From contig NZ_JAAMTH010000001.1 in the NCBI RefSeq assembly GCF_018283455.1, forward strand, positions 467,001-531,000: a stretch of 64,000 bases of DNA, read 5' to 3'. Numbering within the stretch: position 1 is the stretch's first letter; each line of letters begins with the position of its first letter. A model generated the notes under the pieces. That model searched no databases and was not told the DNA's origin. It saw only the letters and a list, made by a program, of their open reading frames with translations. This document shows positions 41,905 to 50,480 of this stretch, piece by piece. Source of the DNA: Planococcus sp. MSAK28401 (GTDB lineage Bacteria; Bacillota; Bacilli; Bacillales_A; Planococcaceae). Made by a program: the position numbers and the translations under genes.

Positions 41905-42396
41905 TTATTGCGCTTGGCCTGAAAGGTCGAAAACGTATTTGGCTGTCTGAAGGGGATGCCCTTCGAACAATTCCTCAAATTCTTCGAGCAAGAGGAAGCC
42001 GTTCGCTTCGTAGAAGTTGCGGCCTTTTTGGTTTTTGCTTTCGACGTAGACGAATAATTGCTGCCCGCCTTTTAAGCGCGACAAGCCATCCGACAGCAGT
42101 TTCTTGCCGAAGCCTGAACGTTGGTGCTCGGGCTTCATGTACATGGCGATCAATTCGGCATCGCCGTCTTCATCGACTTTCGTGAAGTTCGCGAAGCCCA
42201 CAGCTTGCCCGTCTTGTTCAGCAAGCAGGAGGATCGTCCGCTCCATGCGCATTTCGAGCATTGGGGTCGAGTAGGATTGCTCCAAAAACTTCAGTTGTAT
42301 GGGAGCTGGAATGATCCCTTCGTACGTATCATTCCAGCTGATGTGAGCGATTTCCCGTACAGATTCGATATCTGCCGGTGTACCTGTGCGAATCAT
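41905..42396 (-). CDS. GNAT family N-acetyltransferase
   Basis: Single-domain acetyltransferase of 163 residues. MIRTGTPADIESVREIAHISWNDTY at the start, IAMYMKPEHQRSGFGKKLLSDGL (acetyl-CoA loop) and VYVESKNQKGRNFYEANGFLLLEE (motif B) are clear. Resembles YitI/PhnO-like GNATs; substrate unknown. Divergent from the ElaA-like gene. Confidence 0.9.
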   Translation of the reverse strand: MIRTGTPADIESVREIAHISWNDTYEGIIPAPIQLKFLEQSYSTPMLEMRMERTILLLAEQDGQAVGFANFTKVDEDGDAELIAMYMKPEHQRSGFGKKLLSDGLSRLKGGQQLFVYVESKNQKGRNFYEANGFLLLEEFEELFEGHPLQTAKYVFDLSGQAQ

Positions 42397-42490
42397 GCGA
42401 TCACCTCTGGAATTATTTTTGCTATCATATCAAACTCTAGCCTGAATAGCCATTGATGTGGAATAATGAAATCATAGGAGGCGATGGATT

Positions 42491-42949
42491 ATGGCGTGGA
42501 AAAGTTATCAATTTGACGACTTCACAGCACAAGCATTATACAATATATTAAAGCTTCGTGTCGAAGTATTTGTGGTGGAACAGAATTGCCCATACCCGGA
42601 ATTGGACGGGTTGGATGAAGTTTCAACCCATATGGTATATGAAGAAGACGGCGAGGTGCTTGCCTATGCCCGGCTGGTGCCGGCAGGGAAGAAATACGAT
42701 GCGCCATCGATCGGCCGCGTCATCGTCCGCAAAGAGGCGCGCGGCCGTGGACTGGCAAAGGAACTCCTCGAGCGCTCGATCCGCTATATTGACGAACAAT
42801 GGAAAGAACCCGAGATCCAATTGCAAGGACAAGTGTATCTGAAAGAGTTTTATGGCTCATTCGGTTTCGAAGCGATTTCAGAGATTTACAATGAGGACGG
42901 CATTTCGCATATCGACATGAAGCGATATGCGGCCGAAACAGCTGAGTGA
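42491..42949 (+). CDS. ElaA family GNAT acetyltransferase
   Basis: GNAT protein of 152 residues of the ElaA type: LYNILKLRVEVFVVEQNCPYPELDGLDE, then YARLVPAGKKYDAPSIGRVIVRKEARGRGLAKELLERS and LKEFYGSFGFEAISEIYNEDGISHIDM. All family landmarks are intact. An AGGAGG site precedes the ATG. The substrate of ElaA is not established. It is one of six GNAT genes in this window. Confidence 0.92.
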   Translation: MAWKSYQFDDFTAQALYNILKLRVEVFVVEQNCPYPELDGLDEVSTHMVYEEDGEVLAYARLVPAGKKYDAPSIGRVIVRKEARGRGLAKELLERSIRYIDEQWKEPEIQLQGQVYLKEFYGSFGFEAISEIYNEDGISHIDMKRYAAETAE

Positions 42950-43016
42950 TTCATGATTAGCTTTGGCCGATTAGGGTAAACAAGGCATAACAAGAAAAGA
43001 AAAAGGAGTGCTGCAA

Positions 43017-43421
43017 ATGGCTAGGAAAAAAGGTGGCGGCAGAGGCTTGCTTTTAGCAGGACTGGCAGCCGGTGCATACGCATATTTCAAAAAACCGGAA
43101 AACCGCGAGAAAGCAACTGTTGCATTTAATGATGTGAAAGCGAAGGTGAATGAGTATATGGAATCCCAAAACTTGGACCAGAACAAAGACCAGCAAGACC
43201 AAAAAGGCGAAGGCTTGGACAAGACCGACTTACAGGAAAACAAGATGACTTCTGAAGGCGGTACGCAAGCAACTGTCCAGTACTACAATGAAAAAGAGCA
43301 GAAAGAAAAGAAAGAAGACAATGACGATGTGAAGCTTTCTTCAAACGACGACAGCGAAGAAAAATCGGAAAACACCGATTCGGTTTCATCCGAGCCGCGT
43401 TTGAATACCGATAAGCTGTAA
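43017..43421 (+). CDS. YtxH-like small stress protein
   Basis: A 134-residue protein with one short hydrophobic N-terminal segment (GLLLAGLAAGAYAYF), then PENREKATVAFNDVKAKVNEYM and a long, very hydrophilic Glu/Lys/Asn/Ser-rich tail, probably disordered. The start and charged tail resemble YtxH/gas-vesicle-like envelope stress proteins. The start at 43017 has AAGGAGTG ahead. Function unknown. A GGGTAA 40 bases upstream hints at SigmaB but no -35 is convincing. Confidence 0.65.
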   Translation: MARKKGGGRGLLLAGLAAGAYAYFKKPENREKATVAFNDVKAKVNEYMESQNLDQNKDQQDQKGEGLDKTDLQENKMTSEGGTQATVQYYNEKEQKEKKEDNDDVKLSSNDDSEEKSENTDSVSSEPRLNTDKL

Positions 43422-43426
43422 ATTCC

Positions 43427-43465
43427 AAAAAGACCGCCCTGGCACCTGTGCCGAGGCGGTCTTTT
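43427..43465. terminator. Bidirectional terminator, YtxH-like / MFS
   Basis: AAAAAGACCGCC pairs with GGCGGTCTTTT; the loop GGCACCTGTGCC forms an inner stem. Confidence 0.9.
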
Positions 43466-43480
43466 ACGTTGCCAAGAAAA

Positions 43481-44605
43481 TCAGCGTTCGAGCGTCAGCC
43501 AATTGGCCAAAGCGATCGACAGCAATAGCGATCCGCTGAACAGGAAACCGCCGTCTGCAGTGAGTGCCAAAGCCCCGGTGACTCCGGAACCTGCGACGAC
43601 GCCGATGGAGAAAAAGGCATAAAAATATCCGTAGGCACGCCCTCTTGATGCGGGTTCTGTGGCATCGATCAACAAGGAATTGATCGAAGGGAACAACAGG
43701 GCGAAACCGAATCCGTACGTACACATTGCCGCATACAGCAGCGGTTCTGTCGAGATATTTGCGAGTGCGAACAGCGAAGTGCCCATGACGGCAAAGCCGA
43801 TGATTAGAGTGATGATCGGGCGCACGGCATCGAACAGCCGATTGATCGGCAACAGGAAGACCAGGATGGCAGACAAGCCGAATGCGCTTAGCAATAAGCC
43901 GCTCAGTTGAGTGGGAAGCCCGAGCGCCTCCACTTTCAGTGGCAGCATATAAGCAAGCACGCCTTGTGAGAACATCAAAAAGAATGCGCCTGAAAAAGAG
44001 CGCCAAAGCCCTGCGTTCCATTGAAAAGCTTGGCGTTTAGCAGACGAACTATCCACTGGCTTATTCACTTGATGCCTCCGCAATAGAAAGAACGCAGCAA
44101 TCGCGAGCAAGCCGATCAAGGTGCCGGTGACGGCCATGGTCTCTGGGGCGCTGCCGCGGCTTGTATAAATCGCTCCGTAAGCAGGGCCGATGATTGCCGC
44201 AAGCCCCACGAAGGCGCCGGAAATTGCTGCATTTTTACCGCGGCGGCTATGGTCGGTGCGGTTCGCTAAATAAGTGAACGCGGCCGGTACCGTCAACCCG
44301 GCCGCTAAGCCATGTAAAAAGCGGATGGCGAGAAGGCTGTAAGGTCCTTCTGCCAAGCCGTAGATGAACAGCGCAGCACTTGTCGAAGCAAGCCCCGTCA
44401 ATAAGATGGCAAAAGGTCCTTTGCGGTCGGAGAAGATGCCTGATATGATATTGCCGAATGTATTCGATAATGAATACATACCGACAGCAAGGCCTGCCAA
44501 AAATGGCCCGGCACCGAGCGATACGGCAAACGGGCTGATGATTGGCAATTGGGCAAATAAATCAAAAAACGCGAAGAAGATGATAAGATAAATGAAAAAG
44601 CGCAA
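43481..44605 (-). CDS. MFS transporter
   Basis: Twelve-helix major facilitator of about 374 residues. GMYSLSNTFGNIISGIFSDRKGP is the loop 2-3 motif and FLHGLAAGLTVPAAFTYLANRT follows; drug or metabolite efflux is likely. Start uncertain: TTG at 44617 touches the AAAGGAAG site, whereas TTG at 44605 has GGGGA 5-6 bases ahead and begins with RFFIYLIIFFAFF. No neighbour suggests a substrate. Confidence 0.82.
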   Translation of the reverse strand: MRFFIYLIIFFAFFDLFAQLPIISPFAVSLGAGPFLAGLAVGMYSLSNTFGNIISGIFSDRKGPFAILLTGLASTSAALFIYGLAEGPYSLLAIRFLHGLAAGLTVPAAFTYLANRTDHSRRGKNAAISGAFVGLAAIIGPAYGAIYTSRGSAPETMAVTGTLIGLLAIAAFFLLRRHQVNKPVDSSSAKRQAFQWNAGLWRSFSGAFFLMFSQGVLAYMLPLKVEALGLPTQLSGLLLSAFGLSAILVFLLPINRLFDAVRPIITLIIGFAVMGTSLFALANISTEPLLYAAMCTYGFGFALLFPSINSLLIDATEPASRGRAYGYFYAFFSIGVVAGSGVTGALALTADGGFLFSGSLLLSIALANWLTLER

Positions 44606-44782
44606 GGGGGTCCCCAACTTCCTTTAAGATGTAGTGATGCGCGGCACTTCCAACTTGAGCGACGCATTTGTCAATAGGCCGGCGCCTGGGTGAAAAGAAA
44701 TAAATGCGGCAAGGTGGATTATATTCCGCGTGGTTTAGGGTATTGAAACACATGACCTTATTATAGCACCGGAGGGAAGAAG

Positions 44783-45676
44783 ATGAAAAAAGCGATGTTC
44801 ATTTGGAACCCTTCCTCAGGGAAGGAACAAGCGGCAGATTATAAAGACTTTGCGGAAAAGACATTAACGGAAATGGGCTACCAAGCCGATATGCGTGAAA
44901 CGACAGGGCCTGGAGACGCCACACATTTTGCTGAGGAAGCATGCGAAAAACACTATGACCTCGTCGTGGCGATGGGTGGCGACGGCACAATCAACGAAGC
45001 GGTATCGGGTTTGGCAGAAAAAGAACACGAACCGCTTTTCGGATTGGTTCCGCTCGGCACGGTCAATGACTTTGCGCGTGCGCTCGGCATCTCGTTGGAC
45101 CCGGAAGAAGCGATTGAAGGCTTGAAGACAGGGCGTGAAAAACGCGTAGACATCGGAAAAGTCGGCGATCAATACTTCATGAATATCCTGGCGATCGGTG
45201 AAATCGCTGAATCGACTTATGAAGTGGAGCCTGAACAGAAGACCAAGCTCGGGGCTTTCGCTTATTTCGTCGAAGGCGTCAAAGCAGTCACTTCGGATGA
45301 AGTCACGACATTCGTCATCGAGCATGACCATGGCACTTGGGAAGGCGAGGCCAAACTCGTTCTCGTGGCATTGACCAATTCGGTGGGCGGGTTCGAGAAG
45401 CTGGCGCCGGAAGCATTGACTGACGACGGCCTACTCCATTTGTATATCGTTGAAAACGCTGCGCTTCCGGCATTTGTCCGCATGGCGACGGCCTTGGTGC
45501 GCGGCAAATTCGAGGAAGATCCAGCTGTGGAAGCCATCCATACGACGCGGGTTTCAATCCGAACGAGTGAGCCGCTGTCTTGTAATATCGATGGGGATGA
45601 AGGCAGCACCACGCCATTTGATATTGAAATCATGCCGCGCCATATCCGTGCGGTCGTTCCTGGGGAAACCGACTAA
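44783..45676 (+). CDS. YegS/BmrU family lipid kinase (diacylglycerol kinase fold)
   Basis: Cytoplasmic lipid kinase of 297 residues. KAMFIWNPSSGKEQAAD (NPxSG), VAMGGDGTINEAVSGL (GGDGT nucleotide motif), GLVPLGTVNDFARALG and NIDGDEGSTTPFDIEI are all present, so it is probably active on diacylglycerol or a related lipid. The ATG has GGAGGG ahead. Monocistronic with its own terminator. Confidence 0.92.
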   Translation: MKKAMFIWNPSSGKEQAADYKDFAEKTLTEMGYQADMRETTGPGDATHFAEEACEKHYDLVVAMGGDGTINEAVSGLAEKEHEPLFGLVPLGTVNDFARALGISLDPEEAIEGLKTGREKRVDIGKVGDQYFMNILAIGEIAESTYEVEPEQKTKLGAFAYFVEGVKAVTSDEVTTFVIEHDHGTWEGEAKLVLVALTNSVGGFEKLAPEALTDDGLLHLYIVENAALPAFVRMATALVRGKFEEDPAVEAIHTTRVSIRTSEPLSCNIDGDEGSTTPFDIEIMPRHIRAVVPGETD

Positions 45677-45718
45677 TAGAGACTGCCGGACAGCTGGCCG
45701 GATATAGATACAGCACAG

Positions 45719-45757
45719 AACAGGCCGTGAATTAGCGACGGCCTGTTTTGAGTTTTT
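45719..45757 (+). terminator. Lipid kinase terminator
   Basis: AACAGGCCGT pairs with ACGGCCTGTT around 9 bases, then TTGAGTTTTT. The rest of the gap to 45979 is AT-rich with no gene seen. Confidence 0.82.
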
Positions 45758-45979
45758 GTAAAAACATTGGGAATTGGAACTTTTTCGTCGCTGAAACGTA
45801 CAGTTAAGTGTATAATTGGTTTTAACTGTTACTGATGTCATATGTTTGAAATATAAATTAGCTCAATTTACTTAAAAACTTGTAAATTTATCTGTAAAAC
45901 GCTATTATTATTATTTATTCAAGCAGTTCATTAAATGAATAAGTTCGTTAAATTTTTTACATAGAAAGCCGGGGAGAAG

Positions 45980-46765
45980 ATGAATATACTTGAAACGCCA
46001 TCCATTCAGGAAACCATTTCCAGAATCTTTATGAACGAAACAGAAAACGTCGCGCAGCTGGAGGGGCTGGAACGTTTTTTTGAAGTCGAGACTCAACTAA
46101 TGCACGAAATCCACAACCTGGAGAAAGACCGTGCTAAAGAAACTTTGCGTGAATTGATCGACATGCTCGCCCTTCACGCAGGAAAAGACATCATTCGGAC
46201 CGTCCGCAATTATTACATCATTTTATCGTCCGTTATGGCACGTAAATTGTATGAAATGCGTGTACCGCCGAAAAAAGCGTTCGCTTTTAATGCAGCTTGT
46301 GTCGAATTGGTCGATAAGCATATGAACGATTCGGAATTTATGTATGTGGCCGATGAATTGATCGAGTTTTTCACGTCGATCATCTCGGAACGCAAACAGC
46401 CGTCATTCGGCCACCAAACCGTCAACAAAGTCGTCATTTTCATCAATGACGAAGTCGAACGCGATTTGTCGGTGGAGGAAATCGCTAAACACTTCAATAT
46501 TTCGACCAGCCACTTGTCGCGCATTTTCCGCGAGCATGCAGGAATTACGCTGGTGGAATATTTGAACGTGCGCCGCGTGGAAGAATCGCAATATTATTTG
46601 CGCCATTCCAATAAAGGGATTTCGGAGATTTCCAAGCAATTCCACTTCTGCAACCAGAGCTATTTTACGCGGATCTTCAAAAAATATACCTCGGTGACGC
46701 CAAAGCAATTCCGCGACAGCCAGCATATTCCTTATTTCCGCTATACTTTGCCGAATGCCAAGTAA
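45980..46765 (+). CDS. AraC family transcriptional regulator
   Basis: DNA-binding regulator of 261 residues. The N-terminal 150 residues are helical and match no sensor domain I can name. The C-terminal AraC domain has two helix-turn-helix units: DLSVEEIAKHFNISTSHLSRIFREHAG and KGISEISKQFHFCNQSYFTRIFKKYTSVTPKQFR. GGGGAG precedes the ATG. Targets unknown; yidC follows after a terminator. The long AT-rich 5' region may hold its promoter and operators. Confidence 0.9.
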   Translation: MNILETPSIQETISRIFMNETENVAQLEGLERFFEVETQLMHEIHNLEKDRAKETLRELIDMLALHAGKDIIRTVRNYYIILSSVMARKLYEMRVPPKKAFAFNAACVELVDKHMNDSEFMYVADELIEFFTSIISERKQPSFGHQTVNKVVIFINDEVERDLSVEEIAKHFNISTSHLSRIFREHAGITLVEYLNVRRVEESQYYLRHSNKGISEISKQFHFCNQSYFTRIFKKYTSVTPKQFRDSQHIPYFRYTLPNAK

Positions 46766-46789
46766 AGGAGAAGCAATTCTCCTTTTTTC
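46765..46789 (+). terminator. Terminator after the AraC-family gene
   Basis: AAGGAGAA pairs with TTCTCCTT around GCAA, followed by TTTTC. Confidence 0.78.
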
Positions 46790-46908
46790 TTATGCCAAAT
46801 TTTTGTCACAAGAAATGAAAAAAGCAGCCAGTCCACGGACCGTGCATTGAATTTTTGCGTCCATATCGTTATACTTCTTAATAGTCCAAAAAGGTGAAGG
46901 TGACAAAC

Positions 46909-47706
46909 GTGAAAAAGAAACTTACATTACTGCTCATGCTTGCGGCAACGATTGCTTTCTTGAGCGGCTGTTCAGCAGTTGAAAACAAAGAAGGATTTTT
47001 CTACTCGATATTTGTAGCGCCATTTGATTTTTCGCTTGATTATTTAGGGAATCTCTTCGGAGGAAGTTACGGGCTGGCGATTGTGGTCATCACGATCATC
47101 ATCCGCCTCGTCTTGATGCCGTTCATGCTGCGCACATATAAACGCCAGCAAGGCATGAAAGTGAAGATGGATAAGATGCGTCCAGAAATGGAAGATATCC
47201 AGAAGCGCTTAAAAGAAACGAAGGATAAAGAAGAGCAAATGAAGCTCCAGCAGGAAATGATGGGGCTTTACAAGAAGCATGACGTCAATCCGCTCAATAT
47301 GGGCTGCTTGCCGGTCGTCATCCAAATGCCGATCATCATGGGCTTATATTTTGCCATTCTCTATTCGCCGGATGTGCGCTCACACGAATTCCTATGGTTT
47401 AACCTCGGTTCGCCGGATATTGCTATGACCTTGATTGCGGGTGCTGTGTACTTCTTCCAGGCGAAAGTATCGCTATGGACCATGCCGGAACAGCAGCAAA
47501 AGCAGATGAAATTCTTCATCTACCTGTCTCCGATCATGATCATGTTCATCTCGTTCACATCGATGGCTGCACTGCCTGTGTACTGGGCAGTTGGCGGGAT
47601 CTTGTTGATCATCCAAACGTTCATCGGCCGGAAATTCTATTCGGAACATCCGGAAAAAGCGTTGGAAGCGGTTGAAGAAACTGAAACAGTCGACAAGAAC
47701 AAATAA
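46909..47706 (+). CDS. yidC: Membrane protein insertase YidC/Oxa1
   Basis: Lipoprotein insertase of 265 residues. A signal with lipobox LSGC precedes the conserved core: YGLAIVVITIIIRLVLMPFMLRTYK, the coiled MRPEMEDIQKRLKETKD hairpin, NMGCLPVVIQMPIIMGLYFAI and the last helices ending FIGRKFYSE. The hydrophilic-groove Arg is in IIIRLVLMP. GTG at 46909 has AAGGTGA 5 bases ahead; GTG at 46894 lacks spacing. Bacillales usually have two copies; the classical one lies by rnpA, so this stand-alone gene is probably the second (YqjG-like). Confidence 0.93.
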   Translation: MKKKLTLLLMLAATIAFLSGCSAVENKEGFFYSIFVAPFDFSLDYLGNLFGGSYGLAIVVITIIIRLVLMPFMLRTYKRQQGMKVKMDKMRPEMEDIQKRLKETKDKEEQMKLQQEMMGLYKKHDVNPLNMGCLPVVIQMPIIMGLYFAILYSPDVRSHEFLWFNLGSPDIAMTLIAGAVYFFQAKVSLWTMPEQQQKQMKFFIYLSPIMIMFISFTSMAALPVYWAVGGILLIIQTFIGRKFYSEHPEKALEAVEETETVDKNK

Positions 47707-47708
47707 AC

Positions 47709-47742
47709 AAAAAGCCGGCGCAATTGCCGGCTTTTTTTTCAG
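47709..47742 (+). terminator. yidC terminator
   Basis: AAAAGCCGGC pairs with GCCGGCTTTT around GCAATT, followed by more T. Confidence 0.92.
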
Positions 47743-47754
47743 GAGAGATCATTG

Positions 47755-48000
47755 ATGAACCCGAAAATTTTACAAGGTATTTTGATTTTATTACTCAGCA
47801 TACTGGCGATCGTCTTTCTGTTCATGGGCAGCATGGAAATCGCTGTATTGTTTATGACGCTGCTTTTTGTCTTGACGAACACGTTCCGCTATAAGCAAAT
47901 GAAAGAACTGGGCATGGCCCGGGAAGCAAGATGGACAAAAGGCATGGCGATACTCTTTGCCGTTTTGTTTGTCGTCGTCTCAATTGTGATCTTTATCTAA
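47755..48000 (+). CDS. Small hypothetical membrane protein
   Basis: An 81-residue protein, MNPKILQGILILLLSILAIV at the start, with three hydrophobic segments separated by NTFRYKQMKELGMAREARWTKG, whose positive charges should be cytoplasmic. AGGAGAG precedes the ATG at 47755 (a TTG at 47752 is possible). No family recognised. Lies just after the yidC terminator. Confidence 0.75.
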   Translation: MNPKILQGILILLLSILAIVFLFMGSMEIAVLFMTLLFVLTNTFRYKQMKELGMAREARWTKGMAILFAVLFVVVSIVIFI

Positions 48001-48001
48001 A

Positions 48002-48036
48002 AAACAGCACAGGCTAATTAGCCTGTGCTGTTTCTG
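48002..48036. terminator. Bidirectional terminator at 48.0 kb
   Basis: AAACAGCACAGGCT pairs perfectly with AGCCTGTGCTGTTT around AATT, with T runs in both directions. Confidence 0.85.
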
Positions 48037-48127
48037 TATGATGGTGTTTATCTTTTTTGCGTTCTTCCAGAAGAAAGTCCAACTGACTCATGAGGGTCAG
48101 CAGGTCATGCTTTGATATCTCTTTCAA
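48014..48127 (-). CDS. Possible 37-residue small protein
   Basis: A TTG-started ORF, MKEISKHDLLTLMSQLDFLL then EERKKDKHHHTETAQAN, with AAGGGAG 9 bases ahead and the stop inside the terminator hairpin. It begins as an amphipathic helix and ends in a His-rich, charged tail. The SQLDFLL piece recalls Spo0E-like phosphatases but lacks their full motif. No family recognised; the ribosome site and codon use are the only support. Confidence 0.45.
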   Translation of the reverse strand: MKEISKHDLLTLMSQLDFLLEERKKDKHHHTETAQAN

Positions 48128-48213
48128 AATTCCCAGCTCCCTTAACAGTTATGCCAAATTATTCGGTGCAGTGGTGGTCGTTAAGGGGGTCGGAACATTA
48201 TTTTTAAATATTT

Positions 48214-49365
48214 TTAATAAGCAAAACGTTTGCGTGTCAACAACACCAGCACTACGGCCGGGAACGAAGACGCCGCCATCCCGAGGAATGAATAGCCCGG
48301 GGCGATTTCGTATAGGTAGCCGCCGGCAAAAGTCAAAAGTGCGACACTCAAGCTCATGCCGAGTGCGGCATACATGCCTTGCGCCGCAGGGATATTGACT
48401 GGATCGAGCTTTTTGAAGATATAGCGGATAAAGGCAAAATGCGCGACGCCGAAAGACAAAGCGTGAAGCGTCTGCGCCAAAATGAACACCCAGACCGATG
48501 GAAACAAGAAAATCAAAATCCAGCGAACGGTCGAGCCGATGCCTGCCAAAAGGAACATCGATGACACCGACCATCTCTCGAACAGCGTATCGGCTTTGAC
48601 GAAAAAGACGATTTCAAAAATCACCGCTACATTCAGGATCAGGCCAATGTAAAAGCTGTTGACGCCGATATCCTGAAGATAGATAAAGCCGTAATTATAA
48701 TAGGCCGCATGCGCTCCCTGGAGAAGGATGGACACGACGAGAACGGTTAAAAACCCTTTTGATTTCAGCAGTTCCGCCGTAGCGCTTGGCCCTTTCTTCG
48801 TTCTCGGTGCCGGCCTCGATTGCAGCGGGACAGGAGAAGCGAGCGATTGAGTGACCGCCATGAACAGCAAACCTAGAAGCATGATCCATAAAATCGCATT
48901 TTCTTGCCAGACAGCGGTAGCCGCCCCGACAATCAATAAAGCGATCGTATAGCCAAGCGAACCATAGGACCGGCTTTTGCCGTAATGAATGCGGTCGGTC
49001 TGCATCAATACGGTCGCGCCGCTTTCCATCGCAGGCAATAAATTCGGGTAGATAAAGCTGAAAGCAAATGTGATGATGAACAGTAAGGTATAGGAATTAG
49101 CCGGGATGTAGAACGCCATTACGATAAACGAAGCGATGGCAAGGATCTGCATCAAGCGCCCAAGCGAGAAAAGTCGCGTCAGGAGCGGGAAGAAAAACAA
49201 AGTCGATAGTGACCGTGCGACCATGCCGGTCCCCATGATGACGCTGGCTGCCGAAACGCTCAGCCCTTTTTCATTTGTCAGCCAGCCGGTCCAATAAGGC
49301 AAAAAGACGCCCCATGTAAAGAAAAACGCAAAAAAGTTCAACGAAAGCCATTTTTGATTGTGCAT
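48214..49365 (-). CDS. MFS transporter, PPP/HcaT-like
   Basis: Twelve-helix transporter of 383 residues resembling the phenylpropionate:H+ symporter group (LacY-related MFS_1_like). NFFAFFFTWGVFLPYWTGWLTNEKGLS at the start and the tail ILAQTLHALSFGVAHFAFIRYIF with ANIPAAQGMYAA-like segment fit. The start at 49365 has GGAGA 9 bases ahead; the long open frame to 49524 overlaps the promoter of the divergent vanY gene. Substrate unknown, possibly a nucleoside or aromatic acid. Confidence 0.8.
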   Translation of the reverse strand: MHNQKWLSLNFFAFFFTWGVFLPYWTGWLTNEKGLSVSAASVIMGTGMVARSLSTLFFFPLLTRLFSLGRLMQILAIASFIVMAFYIPANSYTLLFIITFAFSFIYPNLLPAMESGATVLMQTDRIHYGKSRSYGSLGYTIALLIVGAATAVWQENAILWIMLLGLLFMAVTQSLASPVPLQSRPAPRTKKGPSATAELLKSKGFLTVLVVSILLQGAHAAYYNYGFIYLQDIGVNSFYIGLILNVAVIFEIVFFVKADTLFERWSVSSMFLLAGIGSTVRWILIFLFPSVWVFILAQTLHALSFGVAHFAFIRYIFKKLDPVNIPAAQGMYAALGMSLSVALLTFAGGYLYEIAPGYSFLGMAASSFPAVVLVLLTRKRFAY

Positions 49366-49489
49366 GAATAAATCTCCACTCTTTTCCAGAAGTCTGATTA
49401 AAGTATACCGAAATATTTTCGCGCCAGGGGAATTTTCGGGAAGAAAATGATAGAATGGAAAAGGAATTGACAGGAAAGTTGGCCAGCCC

Positions 49490-50356
49490 ATGAAACCCAC
49501 AAAAAAGAAAAACGACTTCGACAAGAAATTTTATATAAAATGGATGGTGATCGCAATGACAGCAATCTGGGCAGCAATTGCCGCAGTGTGGCTCTCTATG
49601 CATAATTGGGATACAGAAGAAAGCATGAAAGCATTAGCACAGGCCTTTACCGAACAACCGGCAGAAACCGAACAGCAAGCCCCTGCAGAGGAGGAACCGG
49701 CAGTGAAAGAAGAGCCAGCAGCGACAGAAGAAACTGAACAGCCTGAAACACAACCGGAAGAGCAGCCGAAAGAAGAAACGCCTGCACCAGCACCGAAAGA
49801 CGCCACCGTCTATCCTGAGATTGATCAATTGCCATCAGAACCGACCATCGTGAACGGCATCCTGCTGGCGAATAAACAGCATCCGCTGCCTGCAAGTTAT
49901 GCACCTGGCGAAAACGCGGAGGCCCGCGCGGCATTTGACTCGATGGCACAAGCAGCCGCCAAAGATGGCTTGCAATTAGTCGCCTTCAGCACATACCGCG
50001 GATTTGACCGTCAAAAACAATTGTACGAAGGTTATGTCGCCAAAGACGGCCAGGAAGCAGCCGACCGCTACAGTGCACGCCCTGGCTACTCCGAACACCA
50101 GACAGGACTCGCCTTTGATATCGGTGAAGCCGGCCAGGAACAGCACTGGGCATCTGCTTCCTTCGGCGATACGGCAGGAGGCAAATGGGTAAAGGAAAAC
50201 GCCCATAATTACGGGTTCATCCTGCGCTACCCGCAAGGAAAAGAACAAATCACCGGCTATATGCATGAATCCTGGCATTTCCGCTATGTCGGAAAAGAAG
50301 CCGCCACCGCAATCTACAACCAGAACATCACCTTGGAAGAATATTTGGGGATTTAA
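49490..50356 (+). CDS. D-alanyl-D-alanine carboxypeptidase, VanY/M15B family
   Basis: Membrane-anchored zinc peptidase of 288 residues. A signal anchor (about 17-36), then a 70-residue Glu/Pro/Ala-rich linker spanning the wall, then the M15B catalytic domain from about residue 115. Zinc ligands and catalytic residues are in SEHQTGLAFD (His203, Asp210) and ESWHFRYVG (Glu260, His263). Trims the D-Ala-D-Ala end of peptidoglycan stem peptides; no vancomycin resistance genes are near. The ribosome site AGGAAAG is rather far from the ATG. Confidence 0.92.
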   Translation: MKPTKKKNDFDKKFYIKWMVIAMTAIWAAIAAVWLSMHNWDTEESMKALAQAFTEQPAETEQQAPAEEEPAVKEEPAATEETEQPETQPEEQPKEETPAPAPKDATVYPEIDQLPSEPTIVNGILLANKQHPLPASYAPGENAEARAAFDSMAQAAAKDGLQLVAFSTYRGFDRQKQLYEGYVAKDGQEAADRYSARPGYSEHQTGLAFDIGEAGQEQHWASASFGDTAGGKWVKENAHNYGFILRYPQGKEQITGYMHESWHFRYVGKEAATAIYNQNITLEEYLGI

Positions 50357-50480
50357 GTGACAAGCGAATAAATGGAACCGGCCGTTTTCCTGAAAAGGGG
50401 GAGCGGCCGGTTTTTTGTTTTAGAGAAAGTCTAGTTAGACATGAAAGCGAAATTTGGTATTCATTGCAGGTTTCATCGCG

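Noticed and set aside
42935-43016. SigmaB promoter before the YtxH-like gene
   Set aside because: AGGGTAA is present but no GTTT-like -35 lies 12-14 bases upstream.
48014-48127. Spo0E-like phosphatase call for the 37-residue ORF
   Set aside because: Only SQLDxLL is similar; the spacing of the Spo0E SxELDxLI motif is off by one and the N-terminal helix pattern is missing.
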